A stretch of DNA of 64,000 nucleotides from NCBI GenBank assembly GCA_002342505.1, contig DDQB01000108.1, positions 1-64,000 of the forward strand. The letters run 5' to 3'. Below, one piece after another: positions 34,060 to 44,023 of this stretch (the first letter of the stretch is position 1; every line of letters starts with the position of its first letter). The translations under genes and the position numbers were made by a program. Source of the stretch: Acidaminococcaceae bacterium UBA2453. Lineage in GTDB: Bacteria; Bacillota; Negativicutes; Acidaminococcales; Acidaminococcaceae. Under the pieces are notes generated by a model. It made no database searches and had not been told where the DNA came from. It saw nothing but the letters and a program-made list of their open reading frames with translations.

Positions 34060-34692
34060 TCACATACGTTTTTCTACTTCCTTCAACACGGCCTCTTCCA
34101 TCTGTTTGCCTTCAGTCAGCTGCCGTTGCATTTCCTGTTCCGCCTTTTCTTTAAATACAGTATCGCTTATGCCGCCCAAGTTGATGCGCACATTATACGA
34201 GGCCACCCGCTGGCAGGCACGCGCCATTAAAGCCGATGCCGCGCCGTCAGTCACCATCATGGGGTTACCTGCAACAACCACCGCATAGGCAAGTTTCATA
34301 ATCCGAACAGAAGCGTTGGTCACTTTTAGTGAAGCAACCACTGCCGCCTTGCTGGCGTCTTCTATTGCCTGTTTTCGATGCCCGGTTTCTTCTTCCGTAT
34401 TTTTCGGAAGTTTATAAGCCTGCAACACCAGAGAATACATATCTGCATCTTCCTGTGCCATTCCAAGCATTTCCTGCTGCAGAACATTGGTTGCGGTAAT
34501 AATCTCCTGCATCTTTGTTTCCGCGTCGGCGAACTTTTTCTTTCCCGCCGTCATGTGGGCCGACATCCCGGCCAGCGCTGCCGCCATAGCGCCGCAAATA
34601 GCCGCCGCGCTGCCACCCCCTGGCATCGGTTTGGTGGAATTAAGATCTTCTACAAAAGATTTGATTGTCTGTTTTGCAAAATTTATCTCCAT
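34060..34692 (-). CDS. fchA: Cyclodeaminase/cyclohydrolase family protein (FchA-like)
   Basis: A 210-aa all-alpha enzyme of the formimino-THF cyclodeaminase (FTCD C-terminal) family. It either removes ammonia from 5-formimino-THF (histidine breakdown) or hydrolyses methenyl-THF. KPMPGGGSAAAICGAMAAALAGM (about 21-43) is the folate-binding glycine-rich segment. No FTCD transferase domain is fused. No hut gene is adjacent in the window. It stands at the downstream end of the large minus-strand run but about 100 bases from the YqgF-like gene. Confidence 0.87.
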   Translation of the reverse strand: MEINFAKQTIKSFVEDLNSTKPMPGGGSAAAICGAMAAALAGMSAHMTAGKKKFADAETKMQEIITATNVLQQEMLGMAQEDADMYSLVLQAYKLPKNTEEETGHRKQAIEDASKAAVVASLKVTNASVRIMKLAYAVVVAGNPMMVTDGAASALMARACQRVASYNVRINLGGISDTVFKEKAEQEMQRQLTEGKQMEEAVLKEVEKRM

Positions 34693-34793
34693 CGGTATTC
34701 CTCCGTTTCCACCGCTATCGCATAAACCATTTTATAAAGTCGCTGATGCCTGCCATGTTACCATGCTAAACGAGGGCAGGCCTGTTTACTATT

Positions 34794-35261
34794 TCATTTT
34801 CCCTGCTGCAAATACCTGCGCACCTGTACAACGGCGGCGTACCCGTCCAGCGGTCCGGGCGGCGTCTGCAGACCTAACGGGATCAGCCGGCGCCATCCTT
34901 TCGGCGGGTACAACTCCCAATACAGATCCCGGGCTTCTTCCGTGGAAAACTTTTCATCCACAATATGGACAGTGTATCCTGGCAACGCTTTTTCAATCCA
35001 TTTTCTATGTTCCCCGCTTCCGGTACCATCGCCCATAACAACGGCCCGCATTTTTTTACGCAGGCCCCAGGCATTATTCACCTGCAGGTTCTGAAATAAA
35101 AACTTTAGCAGATTATCCGAAAAACTGCGGGTGCGGAGCACCTGCACAGCAAGAATCGTTCCATTTCCGTCTACCAGTGCAACACCCGTCTTATCCCGCC
35201 CCGGATCGATCCCCAAATAATATCCTTCTATCTGCTCCTTTTTACTTCCAGCGTTTACCAT
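34794..35261 (-). CDS. YqgF/RuvX-like RNase H-fold nuclease-related protein
   Basis: A 155-aa protein with an RNase H-like fold. GYYLGIDPGRDKTGVALVDGNGTIL (about 13-37) carries the first acidic residue, AVVMGDGTGSGEHRKWIEKAL the second strand, and VDEKFSTEEARDLYWELYPP is typical of the family. A last Asp sits in GPLDGYAAVVQV. It may take part in pre-16S rRNA processing as YqgF does, or be a divergent relative. It is the last gene of the outer-membrane cluster strand. Confidence 0.75.
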   Translation of the reverse strand: MVNAGSKKEQIEGYYLGIDPGRDKTGVALVDGNGTILAVQVLRTRSFSDNLLKFLFQNLQVNNAWGLRKKMRAVVMGDGTGSGEHRKWIEKALPGYTVHIVDEKFSTEEARDLYWELYPPKGWRRLIPLGLQTPPGPLDGYAAVVQVRRYLQQGK

Positions 35262-35280
35262 GATCCAATGTCTTTATACA

Positions 35281-35307
35281 AAGAAACTGATTTTTCATCA
35301 GTTTCTT
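35281..35307 (-). terminator. Hairpin after the DUF3084 gene
   Basis: AAGAAACTGA (35281-35290) and TCAGTTTCTT (35298-35307) form a perfect 10-bp stem. The T-run is within the stem end only (TTTCTTTGTAT), so termination may be partial, allowing read-through into the YqgF-like gene. Confidence 0.5.
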
Positions 35308-35338
35308 CGCCTTTACAGATTCCTTCCATTCATTTTGG

Positions 35339-36529
35339 TTATTCTGCTTTTTCCAGTTGCAGTCGCAGCTGCACCGGTCCTGCCGTAGTAATGTCCCCAT
35401 CGGCATATGCGGTCAGACGGACTTTTCCGCCCATGCGCTGCATCTTCGTGACGGTTTCCACCATGGTAACAGCGTTCATGTTTCCTACCTTTCCGGTGAG
35501 AGGATCCGGCAATACGCCGGCTTTGACCGACATCTGGTTGATTTCCTGCAAGAAGGACATAAATGCCTGATCCGGATTGCCGGCTTTATCATTCAGGTCA
35601 ATAACTTTCTGGTGAATCTTTGCTCCATTTTTATATATCAGCCTGTTGGGCAACACTTCCATGCCGCACAGCACCGGTTGCCCAACAACAGTATTCGCAA
35701 CAGAACGAACCCGCACCAGTACATTTCCTTTGGCTTTATGCAGCAGCTCTAACAGACGGTCGCATTCCTGCCGAGAGGCCCAAACCAGTTCCGCATTGGC
35801 ATCCGGAGCCAGCCCGATATGATTCTTCGCTGCGCCGTTGGCGCTGTCCAGCAGCCAGTTCAGCTGTTTCTTATTTTCTTCCTCGCTGAGTCCGCCCTGT
35901 AACACACCGGAAAATACCAGTTCGCCGCTGCGGTACATCATCTGCCCGCCCCGCATGAATGCCAGGCCTTCCTGCAACACTTTGGTTTCTTCTTTAAGAT
36001 TTTCTATATCCGCATTCAGCTTTTCTCTGGCTTCCGTCAATGATCTCACTTCATCCCGGGCTGTGACCAGCGCACCCTGGGTGGCTTCATACTGTCCCCG
36101 GACGGCAGCTAAATTTGCATTGGCATTTTTCAGATTATCTTCCGCCGCGATTTTTGCGTCGTTCACTTCTTTAATCTGCCGATCCAGCCCTGCGATAGCT
36201 TCGTTCTTTTCTTTCAGCGAGTTCATGGCTTTGTTGTATTCCTGTTCCGCTGCATTTTTTTCCGCATCGAGCCGGGTCAGTTCTTTTTGCAGTTTTTCCA
36301 TGCCGAACAAAGCCGTCCTGGCGCTTTCTGACGAAATGGCCAGTATCCCTACGGAAAACAGGGAGATGAGCACGCCTGAAAGGACCGTGAGCAGAACCGA
36401 AGTGTCATGGGGACGCAGGCCGAACACACTCAGTTTCTTTTTCCCAATCTTGCTTCCCAGTTTATCTGCAATAAAAGCAATGATGCCTCCCATCACTGCC
36501 AGTAATAACATTAAACGAATGCCAAACAT
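35339..36529 (-). CDS. DUF3084 membrane/coiled-coil protein
   Basis: A 396-aa protein with two hydrophobic segments (about 4-22 and 44-66) separated by the DUF3084 signature GKKKLSVFGLRPHDTSVLLT. A long coiled coil follows (about 75-200, LQKELTRLDAEKNAAEQEY), then a globular region of about 190 residues. Function is not established; its location directly after the lpt genes suggests envelope work. It is probably co-transcribed with lptF/G, 58 bases upstream. Confidence 0.85.
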   Translation of the reverse strand: MFGIRLMLLLAVMGGIIAFIADKLGSKIGKKKLSVFGLRPHDTSVLLTVLSGVLISLFSVGILAISSESARTALFGMEKLQKELTRLDAEKNAAEQEYNKAMNSLKEKNEAIAGLDRQIKEVNDAKIAAEDNLKNANANLAAVRGQYEATQGALVTARDEVRSLTEAREKLNADIENLKEETKVLQEGLAFMRGGQMMYRSGELVFSGVLQGGLSEEENKKQLNWLLDSANGAAKNHIGLAPDANAELVWASRQECDRLLELLHKAKGNVLVRVRSVANTVVGQPVLCGMEVLPNRLIYKNGAKIHQKVIDLNDKAGNPDQAFMSFLQEINQMSVKAGVLPDPLTGKVGNMNAVTMVETVTKMQRMGGKVRLTAYADGDITTAGPVQLRLQLEKAE

Positions 36530-36587
36530 AACCCATGTACCTTCTTTAGTAAAAATTATCTTCAGTAAAATTTAATGAAACAGTCTG

Positions 36588-37679
36588 TCAGTAATCCGCT
36601 TTCTTTAACATAAAGACACCGGCAATAAAGCAGATGATATTGGGCAACATCGCCGCCAGCAACGGGGGAATAACGCCGCCTTTTCCCAGGCCGGTAGCAA
36701 AAGCCATGATGCCATAATACATAAAAATTACGATTACGCTAATGCCCATACCGATGGATGAACCGCTGCGCTGGCGCTGTGTACCCAAGGGCGCGCCCAG
36801 CAACGCAAAGACAAAGCTGGCAAGCGGGATAGCAAAGCGCATGTAAATTTCGGTCCACAGGTCGTCAGACGGAAGCTTCTGTCGTTCCAGCACTTTGACA
36901 TAGCCCCGCAGTTCGCCCAGTGTCATTTCGTGTATGCTCTTCTGCTCCCAGCCGATCTCCTTTGGCGTAGTGTTCAAAGGAATCACCTGTTTTTTAAAGG
37001 CCGCCTTGCTGGTCACGCCTTCTTTTTCATCCAGAGTAAATACTGTTCCGTTCTGCAACACCCAGGAATCATTTTCCCAAATCGCCTTGTCAGCAGTTTG
37101 GATTCGGCTCAGTTTCTGCTTCTGGAACTCTTCAATGGTAATGTTATTCATAGTGCCCGTACTTTCATCGAAGGAATGGGCATAAGCGATGCGCTGGACA
37201 GTCCCGCTAAGCATCTTAATAACCACATGATCCTGCGTCCGGGGTTTCACATTGCCCCGAATCTCCACTTCCAAAATCCGTTTGGCTTCATGTTTGGAAG
37301 GCGGCACAACTTTTTCTGCCCAGATGACAGAAAACATGCTGATAATAAACCCGACTATTACAACAGGCGCAACGATCCGGTAATAACTGACCCCGCCAGA
37401 CTTCATCGCCACAATTTCACTGTTGCTGGACATTTTTCCAAACGCCATCAGGGTCGCCAGTAATACCGACATAGGAAATGTGTAGTTGACAATTTCCGGG
37501 AGACTGTACATAAACAACCGACTCACAGTAGAAATTGGCGCTCCGTACGTTGTAATATACTGTACGATTTTAAAAAGCATGCTGCTGGCTATAAAAATGG
37601 TTGAAAAAGAGGCAACCCCGAAGATAAAGGGGTACAACAATTCTTTGAGTACATATTTATCTAATAACCGTAATTGCAT
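36588..37679 (-). CDS. lptG: LptF/LptG-type lipopolysaccharide export permease
   Basis: A 363-aa YjgP/YjgQ-family permease that extracts LPS from the inner membrane together with LptB. The start LLDKYVLKELLYPFIFGVASFSTIFI is diagnostic. Six membrane segments (three at each end) flank a periplasmic beta-jellyroll (about 130-260). Only one such gene is present here, so it may act as a homodimer or have a partner elsewhere; LptF versus LptG cannot be told apart. It starts 10 bases after lptB. Confidence 0.88.
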   Translation of the reverse strand: MQLRLLDKYVLKELLYPFIFGVASFSTIFIASSMLFKIVQYITTYGAPISTVSRLFMYSLPEIVNYTFPMSVLLATLMAFGKMSSNSEIVAMKSGGVSYYRIVAPVVIVGFIISMFSVIWAEKVVPPSKHEAKRILEVEIRGNVKPRTQDHVVIKMLSGTVQRIAYAHSFDESTGTMNNITIEEFQKQKLSRIQTADKAIWENDSWVLQNGTVFTLDEKEGVTSKAAFKKQVIPLNTTPKEIGWEQKSIHEMTLGELRGYVKVLERQKLPSDDLWTEIYMRFAIPLASFVFALLGAPLGTQRQRSGSSIGMGISVIVIFMYYGIMAFATGLGKGGVIPPLLAAMLPNIICFIAGVFMLKKADY

Positions 37680-37689
37680 TTGTTACCCC

Positions 37690-38409
37690 CTACATCCTGA
37701 AGTTTTCTCCAAGATAATACTTTTTAGCCACAGGATCGTTGGCTATACTTTCACTGTCGCCATGGAGCAGCACCTTACCGCTGGCCAGTATATAGGCTTT
37801 ATCTACAATACTCAGCGTTTCCCGCACATTGTGGTCTGTGATCAAGATTCCAATCCCACGCTTTGCCAAATGGGCAATCATGCTCTGGATATCTGCCACG
37901 GCAATGGGGTCAATGCCGGCAAAAGGCTCATCCAACAGAATAAAGGCCGGATCGGTAGCCAGTGAACGGGCAATTTCCACACGTCGGCGTTCACCGCCGG
38001 ACAGAGCCGTCCCTATACTGTTCCGGATATGCCCGATGTCAAACTCTTCTATCAGGGCTTCCATCTTTTGGATCTGTTCTTCATGGGATAACGCCGTTGT
38101 TTCCAGTATCGACATCAGGTTCTCTTCCACTGTCATCTTCCGGAAGATGGACGCTTCCTGGGGAAGGTAACCGATACCAAGCTGGGCGCGCTGATACATA
38201 GGAAGCTGGCTGATGTCCTGCCCGTCCAGCGTCACCGTACCGGCGTCCGGTTTAGCAATACCGACTACCATATAAAAAGTCGTTGTCTTTCCAGCCCCGT
38301 TGGGCCCCAGCAGGCCGACGATGGTCCCCTGCTCTACCTGCAGGCTCACATTATCGACTACTTTCCGCTGTCCGTATATCTTAACAAGATTTTTTGTTTC
38401 AATAATCAA
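37690..38409 (-). CDS. lptB: LPS export ATPase LptB
   Basis: A 239-aa ABC ATPase powering LPS transport. Walker A GPNGAGKTT lies at about 34-42, signature ALSGGERRRVEIARSL near 138, Walker B FILLDEPFAGIDP near 158 and the switch His in ITDHNVRETL. The SYFLGxxF-like end reads KKYYLGENFRM. Its start overlaps the lptA stop by 4 bases. Confidence 0.96.
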   Translation of the reverse strand: MIIETKNLVKIYGQRKVVDNVSLQVEQGTIVGLLGPNGAGKTTTFYMVVGIAKPDAGTVTLDGQDISQLPMYQRAQLGIGYLPQEASIFRKMTVEENLMSILETTALSHEEQIQKMEALIEEFDIGHIRNSIGTALSGGERRRVEIARSLATDPAFILLDEPFAGIDPIAVADIQSMIAHLAKRGIGILITDHNVRETLSIVDKAYILASGKVLLHGDSESIANDPVAKKYYLGENFRM

Positions 38410-39287
38410 ACTGTTCGAGCCTCCGTATCGGATTTACTGTTTGTGATCTGCTCCATCATATTCGGCGCAGGATTGAAATTAGTCGCACCATTTGCCATCA
38501 GTACTGCGCCTTCACCAAAGGCAGGATTGCTGACTTCCTTATCCGGTTTCTGATAGTACACAATGCGGACATTTCCCTCTGCATGCGTCTTGCTGTCAGG
38601 TCCTGAAACATTGGTAATACGCAGTTTATCGCCGGTCACCGTATTGCCGTCCTGGGTCGCTGTCGCATTGCCGATTAATTCAATGTATCCGGTTTCATGA
38701 GAGTCGTAGATAGCCCGATCCCCAGAACCGGTCATCTTCTGAACAGTACTTTCCATCTTTACACCGCCGGTAGCATTGGCGACGCCGGTTTTCATATCAT
38801 ATACGATCTTGCCTGCCGTCAGCCAGCTGCCATCTGTTGCGGACAGATGAGCGTAGCCGCCCAGCGTCTCGGCAAATTCTTTATCATCGTGATAATCCAC
38901 CCGGTGGGCTTTAAGTGTTTTATCCCCTTTTGTAAGAATTGCATTTCCCACAGCAGAAACAAATTTATCCGTATACATGAACAGCTCCTGGCTGCTAAGA
39001 TGATTATCTTCCTTTTTCGCCGTTACGCCGCCGAACAAATGCCCGGTCTTCGTTTTGCTGTTAAAGGTGGATCCTCCCTGGGCAACCGCTACGCCGCCAT
39101 CATGTTTAATTGTTGTTTTGCCTGTAGTAGTGCCGTCTCCACTTCCCATATCGTATTCAATCTCTGTTGCATCCACGCTGTATTTTGCGTCTTTATTAGC
39201 CGGGGCAGCCGCTACCGTACAGCATCCCAATACGAATACTAAAAGACAGCTCAGCAGTCCCGCCAGAATCCGTTTATTTTTCTTCAT
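38406..39287 (-). CDS. lptA: LptA/OstA-like periplasmic LPS transport protein
   Basis: A 293-aa secreted protein with a signal peptide ending in VAAA (about 27). The OstA beta-jellyroll domain spans about 35-260, with repeated short strands such as GVAVAQGGSTFNSKTKTGHLFGG and GYAHLSATDGSWLTAGKIVYD. LptA forms the periplasmic bridge carrying LPS from LptC to LptD. ATG 39287 follows GAGGTGG. It is longer than E. coli LptA (185 aa) because of extra jellyroll turns and a tail of about 40 residues. Confidence 0.85.
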   Translation of the reverse strand: MKKNKRILAGLLSCLLVFVLGCCTVAAAPANKDAKYSVDATEIEYDMGSGDGTTTGKTTIKHDGGVAVAQGGSTFNSKTKTGHLFGGVTAKKEDNHLSSQELFMYTDKFVSAVGNAILTKGDKTLKAHRVDYHDDKEFAETLGGYAHLSATDGSWLTAGKIVYDMKTGVANATGGVKMESTVQKMTGSGDRAIYDSHETGYIELIGNATATQDGNTVTGDKLRITNVSGPDSKTHAEGNVRIVYYQKPDKEVSNPAFGEGAVLMANGATNFNPAPNMMEQITNSKSDTEARTV

Positions 39288-39840
39288 ATTTTCCACCTCG
39301 TTCAACATGTGCTTTGCCCTTCATTTTAAAATGCTCCAGCTTGCTGGATGTAATCACCTTTTCAGCTGTTCCAAGCATATCGTCTTTCACAACTTTAACG
39401 GCACCGGTAGCTGTCAGGATGTCTTTTTTCTGATTCCATTCCACTTTATCAGCTTTAAGGAAACCTCCATTTTTTAAACGGGCCGTCACTCCTTTGGAAA
39501 GTTCAAACTCATTGGACTTGGGTTTAATCTTCCCTGCTTTTGCGACGACATGCATTTCATCTCCATTACTAAGATATACAATTCCATCCAGCTCTTCTGC
39601 AACCACCAGATTATCATTGACCTGCCTGGCTTCTTTTACCTTAAGAGACCAAAGTTTTTTACCCTGCTCGTCCCGGTTCAATACAGTATCTTGTACCAAA
39701 GCCTGTATTGAATCTTTGTTGGCATTTTGGGTTTTTTTTGTTGGCTCCGGAACGTCGGCGCCCCAAAACAGCCAGGCAAAGACAAGGGCCAGAAGCCCCA
39801 AACCGGCTGCCACGGCCAGAATCGTCTTATTGTTTTTCAC
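39274..39840 (-). CDS. lptC: LptC-like LPS transport protein
   Basis: A 188-aa bitopic protein with one membrane segment (about 6-24) and a periplasmic jellyroll (about 45-185), as expected for LptC handing LPS to LptA. GTG 39840 is preferred over an ATG at 39873 because AGGAGCGGAGG immediately precedes it and the overlap with the upstream acyltransferase is shorter. Its end overlaps the lptA start by 14 bases. Confidence 0.83.
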   Translation of the reverse strand: MKNNKTILAVAAGLGLLALVFAWLFWGADVPEPTKKTQNANKDSIQALVQDTVLNRDEQGKKLWSLKVKEARQVNDNLVVAEELDGIVYLSNGDEMHVVAKAGKIKPKSNEFELSKGVTARLKNGGFLKADKVEWNQKKDILTATGAVKVVKDDMLGTAEKVITSSKLEHFKMKGKAHVERGGKYEEK

Positions 39841-40732
39841 GGTGCCTCCGCTCCTTTTCTTTTGCTTCTTCATAAGATGTATTCCAGCGGTGCTGGAACC
39901 ACAACCAGTTTTCCGGATACTCTTTGATGATCCGTTCTACCGCCTGCGTCATACGCAGGGTCAGTTTATAATCGTCGGCCTTCTGATCGCCGGTATTTTC
40001 ATAATAAAAGGGTTCTTCCACAAACACCTGATGCCCATATCCGTCCGGCTTGCGGATGATAAAGATATTGATGCAGGGCGCTTTGAATTTTCTTGCAAAA
40101 TATGCCGGCCCGGTAGGCGTAGAGGCCAGCTTCCCAAGGAAAGGCACAAAGATGCCGTCGCAACCGCCGTCCTGATCGGCGATAAGCCCCAACATACGAC
40201 CTTTTTTCATAGCTCGCGCACAGCCTAAAATTTCGCTGGTTCCCCGCGCAAAAATCTCCTGTCCGGCGCCTCGGCGCAATTCGTTCATAAAATCGGAATA
40301 GACCCGGTTGGGCTGCGGTTTTTCCACTGCGCTGAGGGGGAATCCGTTCAATGCCAGCGCTGCTCCCAGCCATTCCCAGTTGTCCATATGACAGGCCAGC
40401 ATGACAACGCCTTTTTTCTGTTTCAGCGCTTCCCACAAAATTTCCGGATGGTCAAAGGTGACCAGCCCCCGGATATTATCTTTGTTCAATGCAGGCATAT
40501 ACAGCATTTCCAGACCGGATATACCTAAATTGATAAACATTTTTTTTATAACTTCCCTGGACTGTATGCGGTTGTATCCCAATCGCTCGTGAATTGTTTC
40601 CTCGGCGCGGATACGCTGTTTTTTCAACACGCGCCACAGGATATACCCAAGTCCTTTTCCTAACTTCACCAGCAGCTTATACGGTGTATGTGAGGCCAGC
40701 CAGCTCAGCGTTTTCAATAACGCATATAACAT
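39827..40732 (-). CDS. Lipid A biosynthesis acyltransferase (LpxL/HtrB family), first copy
   Basis: A 301-aa inner-membrane acyltransferase adding a secondary acyl chain to Kdo-lipid A. The catalytic HX4(D/E) motif is HMDNWE (about 113-118), and a second family block is ADQDGGCDGIFVPFLG. An N-terminal hydrophobic region anchors it. A related copy lies at 53112. It shares one base with kdsC upstream and overlaps lptC downstream. Confidence 0.88.
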   Translation of the reverse strand: MLYALLKTLSWLASHTPYKLLVKLGKGLGYILWRVLKKQRIRAEETIHERLGYNRIQSREVIKKMFINLGISGLEMLYMPALNKDNIRGLVTFDHPEILWEALKQKKGVVMLACHMDNWEWLGAALALNGFPLSAVEKPQPNRVYSDFMNELRRGAGQEIFARGTSEILGCARAMKKGRMLGLIADQDGGCDGIFVPFLGKLASTPTGPAYFARKFKAPCINIFIIRKPDGYGHQVFVEEPFYYENTGDQKADDYKLTLRMTQAVERIIKEYPENWLWFQHRWNTSYEEAKEKERRHREKQ

Positions 40733-41292
40733 TATTGTCGATCCTCTTTTCCTTCATCACAGTATTCTTCGACAATCGTCTGCCAGATCCCTTTTGCTTT
40801 CAGGATCAGTTCCAGCAGATCGCGCACGGCGCCCTGTCCGCCGTTATGCGGCGTAATATAATCCACCCGCTGTTTCACATCTTCGGCCGCATCGCCCGGA
40901 GCTGCGGATAACCCCACCGTCAGCAGCGCCGGAAGATCATTCAGGTCGTCGCCCATAAAGGCTATCTCTTCCATTGACAGTCCGTGCTTCTCTGCCAGTA
41001 ACAGGATGGCCTGATTTTTGGCTGATATACCGCTCATTACATCTTCTGCAATACCCAATTCTTCTGCACGCCGTTGCACGATAGGGCCTTTGCGGCCAGT
41101 AATAACAGCGATGATAAGTCCGTGCCGCCTGGCGGATGTGATGCCAAGTCCGTCTTTAGCATTAAATCGTTTGAATAATTCCCCGTCGGCGCCGATGTTA
41201 ATACTGCCATCGGTGAGGGTACCGTCCATATCTAAGGCCACAAGGCGGATGCAGGACGCTTTTTGCTGTAATTCTTCTAACTCTCTGCTCAT
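40732..41292 (-). CDS. kdsC: 3-deoxy-manno-octulosonate-8-phosphate phosphatase
   Basis: A 186-aa HAD phosphatase releasing free Kdo. ALDMDGTLTDGS (about 22-33) supplies the nucleophile Asp, Thr/Ser and Lys motifs follow, and GDDLNDLPAL near 117 is the metal-binding end. No cap domain, consistent with tetrameric KdsC. ATG 41292 after AGGAG is chosen over an earlier ATG at 41322. The next upstream gene is kdsD. Confidence 0.94.
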   Translation of the reverse strand: MSRELEELQQKASCIRLVALDMDGTLTDGSINIGADGELFKRFNAKDGLGITSARRHGLIIAVITGRKGPIVQRRAEELGIAEDVMSGISAKNQAILLLAEKHGLSMEEIAFMGDDLNDLPALLTVGLSAAPGDAAEDVKQRVDYITPHNGGQGAVRDLLELILKAKGIWQTIVEEYCDEGKEDRQ

Positions 41293-41336
41293 AAAAACTC
41301 CTGTTTCACTGGTGTAAAACAAAGAAAAAAGGGAAC

Positions 41337-42311
41337 TTACACTACGCCCTGGCGTACCAGGTCTGTCATATGCAGCAGACCGATCACATGCCGTTCTTCA
41401 TCCAGTACGGGCAACACCGTGATAGGTTTCGGCGTATGGCTTTCCATAATATGCAATGCCTGAGCGGCCAGCTTATCTTTCGTAATAAATTTCGGATTTT
41501 TTGTCATCAGTTCAGTAACGGGCCGTTTCAGGAAGTCCATACCTTTAGACAGGCCTCGGCGGATGTCTCCGTCAGTCAGAAGTCCGATCATGATATCGTT
41601 CTCATCCACAACAGAAACAGCGCCCAATCCTTTATCCGTAATGACAAACAGTGCTTCTGTTACCGTCGCGGTTCCATGCACTATGGGGTTCTCGCTGCCA
41701 GAATGCATGATATTCCCTACGGTAAGAAGCAGTTTCCGCCCCAGGCTGCCTCCCGGATGAAAAACAGCAAACTGTTTTGAGGTAAAGTGGTGCTGCCCCA
41801 TCAGCGCCATAGCCAGCGCATCCCCAAAGGCCAATGCCGCCGTGGTACTACTGGTCGGCGCCAGGCCCAGAGGGCAGGCTTCTCTTTTTACGCCTACATC
41901 TAACACTACGTCGGAATTTTTAGCCAGGGTTGATTCAACATTGCCTACCATGGCAATGACCTTCGCCCCGATGCGACGCAATGAAGGTAAAATATTCAGA
42001 ACTTCTCCCGTTTCCCCACTGTTGGACATGGCGATAACCACATCGTTTGAGGTTACCATGCCCAGATCCCCGTGGATGCCTTCTGCCGGATGCAGGTAAA
42101 AGGACGGAGTGCCGGTACTGGCCATCGTCGCAGAAATTTTATGTGCGATGATGCCAGATTTCCCCATCCCTGTCATGACCACACGGCCCTGGCATTCCAG
42201 AATCATTGCGACCGCCGCGTCAAAGTGCTCATCTACGCGGGGAATCAGATCCAAAATCGCCTCGGCTTCCATCTGCAGTACTTTCTGGGCATCGGTCTCC
42301 ATTTCATTCAT
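41337..42311 (-). CDS. kdsD: Arabinose-5-phosphate isomerase
   Basis: A 324-aa enzyme making arabinose 5-phosphate for Kdo synthesis. An SIS sugar isomerase domain (about 40-180, GMGKSGIIAHKISATMASTG and HPAEGIHGDLGMV) precedes two CBS repeats (about 210-320). The domain layout is that of KdsD/GutQ; the kds neighbours favour KdsD. About 130 bases without a gene separate it from kdsA, containing an AT-rich TCCTTATATATAAGGA palindrome. Confidence 0.94.
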   Translation of the reverse strand: MNEMETDAQKVLQMEAEAILDLIPRVDEHFDAAVAMILECQGRVVMTGMGKSGIIAHKISATMASTGTPSFYLHPAEGIHGDLGMVTSNDVVIAMSNSGETGEVLNILPSLRRIGAKVIAMVGNVESTLAKNSDVVLDVGVKREACPLGLAPTSSTTAALAFGDALAMALMGQHHFTSKQFAVFHPGGSLGRKLLLTVGNIMHSGSENPIVHGTATVTEALFVITDKGLGAVSVVDENDIMIGLLTDGDIRRGLSKGMDFLKRPVTELMTKNPKFITKDKLAAQALHIMESHTPKPITVLPVLDEERHVIGLLHMTDLVRQGVV

Positions 42312-42442
42312 AATAAATCGTATCCTTCCTGATAATAAATTCTCTTATATATAAGGATTCAAGGATTATTCCGTCTGCTATCCGCCTGCATATCCGAATC
42401 GTAACAATCAGACATAAAAAGCGGTTACGTCGCCGCCAAATA

Positions 42443-43261
42443 TTATTTCCGCACAATCCGATCGATGGCCAGCACATCTTTTAACAATGCTTCCAGCTGG
42501 TCCAGACGTACCATATTAGGTCCATCACTGAGCGCTTTAGACGGATCGTCGTGCACTTCCAGGAACAACGCGTCTACGCCAACGGCCGCCGCTGCCCGTG
42601 CCATGTGGGGCACGTATTGGCTCTGCCCGCCGCTGCAAGTTCCTTTTCCTCCGGGGATCTGTACGCTGTGAGTAGCGTCCATGACTACGGGATAGCCTAA
42701 CTCCCGCATAATGGCCAGTCCCCTCATATCGGTCACCAATGTATTGTAGCCAAAACTGGAACCCCGTTCCGTCAACAGGATGTCACGGCAGCCTGCTGCT
42801 TCCAGTTTGGAAATTACATTCTTCATATCCCAGGGCGCCAGAAACTGTCCTTTTTTCACATTAACGCATTTACCAGTCTTCCCCGCTGCATAAACCAGAT
42901 CTGTCTGACGGCAGAGAAACGCAGGAATCTGCAGAACATCTAACACTTCCGCCGCTTTCTCCACCTGATATGTCTCATGGATATCGCTGACAATGGGTAC
43001 CCCCAGTTCTTTTTTTATCGCAGCCAGCTGTTTCAGCCCCTCATCCAGTCCCGGACCCCTGAATGAATCATAGGACGAACGGTTTGCTTTGTCGAAAGAT
43101 GCTTTAAATACATAGGGTATGCCTAATTTTTCACAGATTCGTTTCACTTCCTGCCCGATGGCCAGGCTGTGCTCGTAACCTTCCAGCACGCAGGGGCCTG
43201 CCAACAGCAGCATGGGCTGCCCGGGACCAACTTTATAAGGTCCTACGTTAATCGTATGCAT
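42443..43261 (-). CDS. kdsA: 2-dehydro-3-deoxyphosphooctonate aldolase (Kdo-8-P synthase)
   Basis: A 272-aa TIM-barrel enzyme condensing arabinose 5-phosphate with phosphoenolpyruvate. [13 protein letters not shown] (about 18-30), [25 protein letters not shown] and [12 protein letters not shown] are the family blocks. [24 protein letters not shown] is also present. It shares one base with the kdsB stop. Confidence 0.96.
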   Translation of the reverse strand: MHTINVGPYKVGPGQPMLLLAGPCVLEGYEHSLAIGQEVKRICEKLGIPYVFKASFDKANRSSYDSFRGPGLDEGLKQLAAIKKELGVPIVSDIHETYQVEKAAEVLDVLQIPAFLCRQTDLVYAAGKTGKCVNVKKGQFLAPWDMKNVISKLEAAGCRDILLTERGSSFGYNTLVTDMRGLAIMRELGYPVVMDATHSVQIPGGKGTCSGGQSQYVPHMARAAAAVGVDALFLEVHDDPSKALSDGPNMVRLDQLEALLKDVLAIDRIVRK

Positions 43262-43989
43262 CAGTTTCCTCCCAAAATCTTATTTACTGCTTCCAGATCC
43301 GCCTGAGTGTCTACACCTACGCCCTGGAAACTGCTCTCCAACACTTTGATCTTATATCCGTTTTCCAACACTCGCAGCTGCTCCAGACTTTCTACCTGTT
43401 CCAACGGAGTAGGCGCCATAGCCGCGTACTGCATCAGAAAAGTCCGGGTATATGCGTAGATGCCAACATGCTTGTACACTTTGAACAGATTAGATTTATT
43501 ACGGGGATATGGCAACAGGCTGCGGGAAAAATACAGGGCGTACCCGTTTTGATCCGTTACCACTTTCACAGCGGACGGATCGCCGTATTCGCTTTCCTGC
43601 ATCTGCGCTTTCATGGTTGCCATTTTCAATTCCGGCTCTTCCGCAAAAGCATTGGCCAACCGATCGATAATCTCCGGCGGGATCATGGGTTCGTCTCCCT
43701 GTACATTAACAATCACATCCGCATCCGGATATTTTTCCGCTACTTCCGCCAAGCGACTGGTCCCATTTGGATGATCTTCCCTTGTCATGCAGGCGTTGCC
43801 CCCAAAAGCCAGCACCGTATCATAGACGCGGGCGTCATCCGTTGCAACGATAACTTCCGTTGGGATTTCCGCCTTTTTTGCCTGTTCGTAGACCCACTGG
43901 ATCATAGGCCTTCCTGCAATCAGCTTCAACGGTTTACCCGGCAGTCGGGTCGACGCATACCGCGCCGGTATTACACAGATTACTTTCAT
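43261..43989 (-). CDS. kdsB: CMP-Kdo synthetase
   Basis: A 242-aa cytidylyltransferase activating Kdo to CMP-Kdo. [14 protein letters not shown] (about 7-20) is the nucleotide loop, followed by ATDDARVYD and NVQGDEPMI. It follows the kdtA-lpxK fusion by about 35 bases and begins the kdsB-kdsA-kdsD-kdsC run. Confidence 0.96.
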   Translation of the reverse strand: MKVICVIPARYASTRLPGKPLKLIAGRPMIQWVYEQAKKAEIPTEVIVATDDARVYDTVLAFGGNACMTREDHPNGTSRLAEVAEKYPDADVIVNVQGDEPMIPPEIIDRLANAFAEEPELKMATMKAQMQESEYGDPSAVKVVTDQNGYALYFSRSLLPYPRNKSNLFKVYKHVGIYAYTRTFLMQYAAMAPTPLEQVESLEQLRVLENGYKIKVLESSFQGVGVDTQADLEAVNKILGGN

Positions 43990-44023
43990 ACTCTTTTCTC
44001 TCCTTGTATCATAAAACCACCGC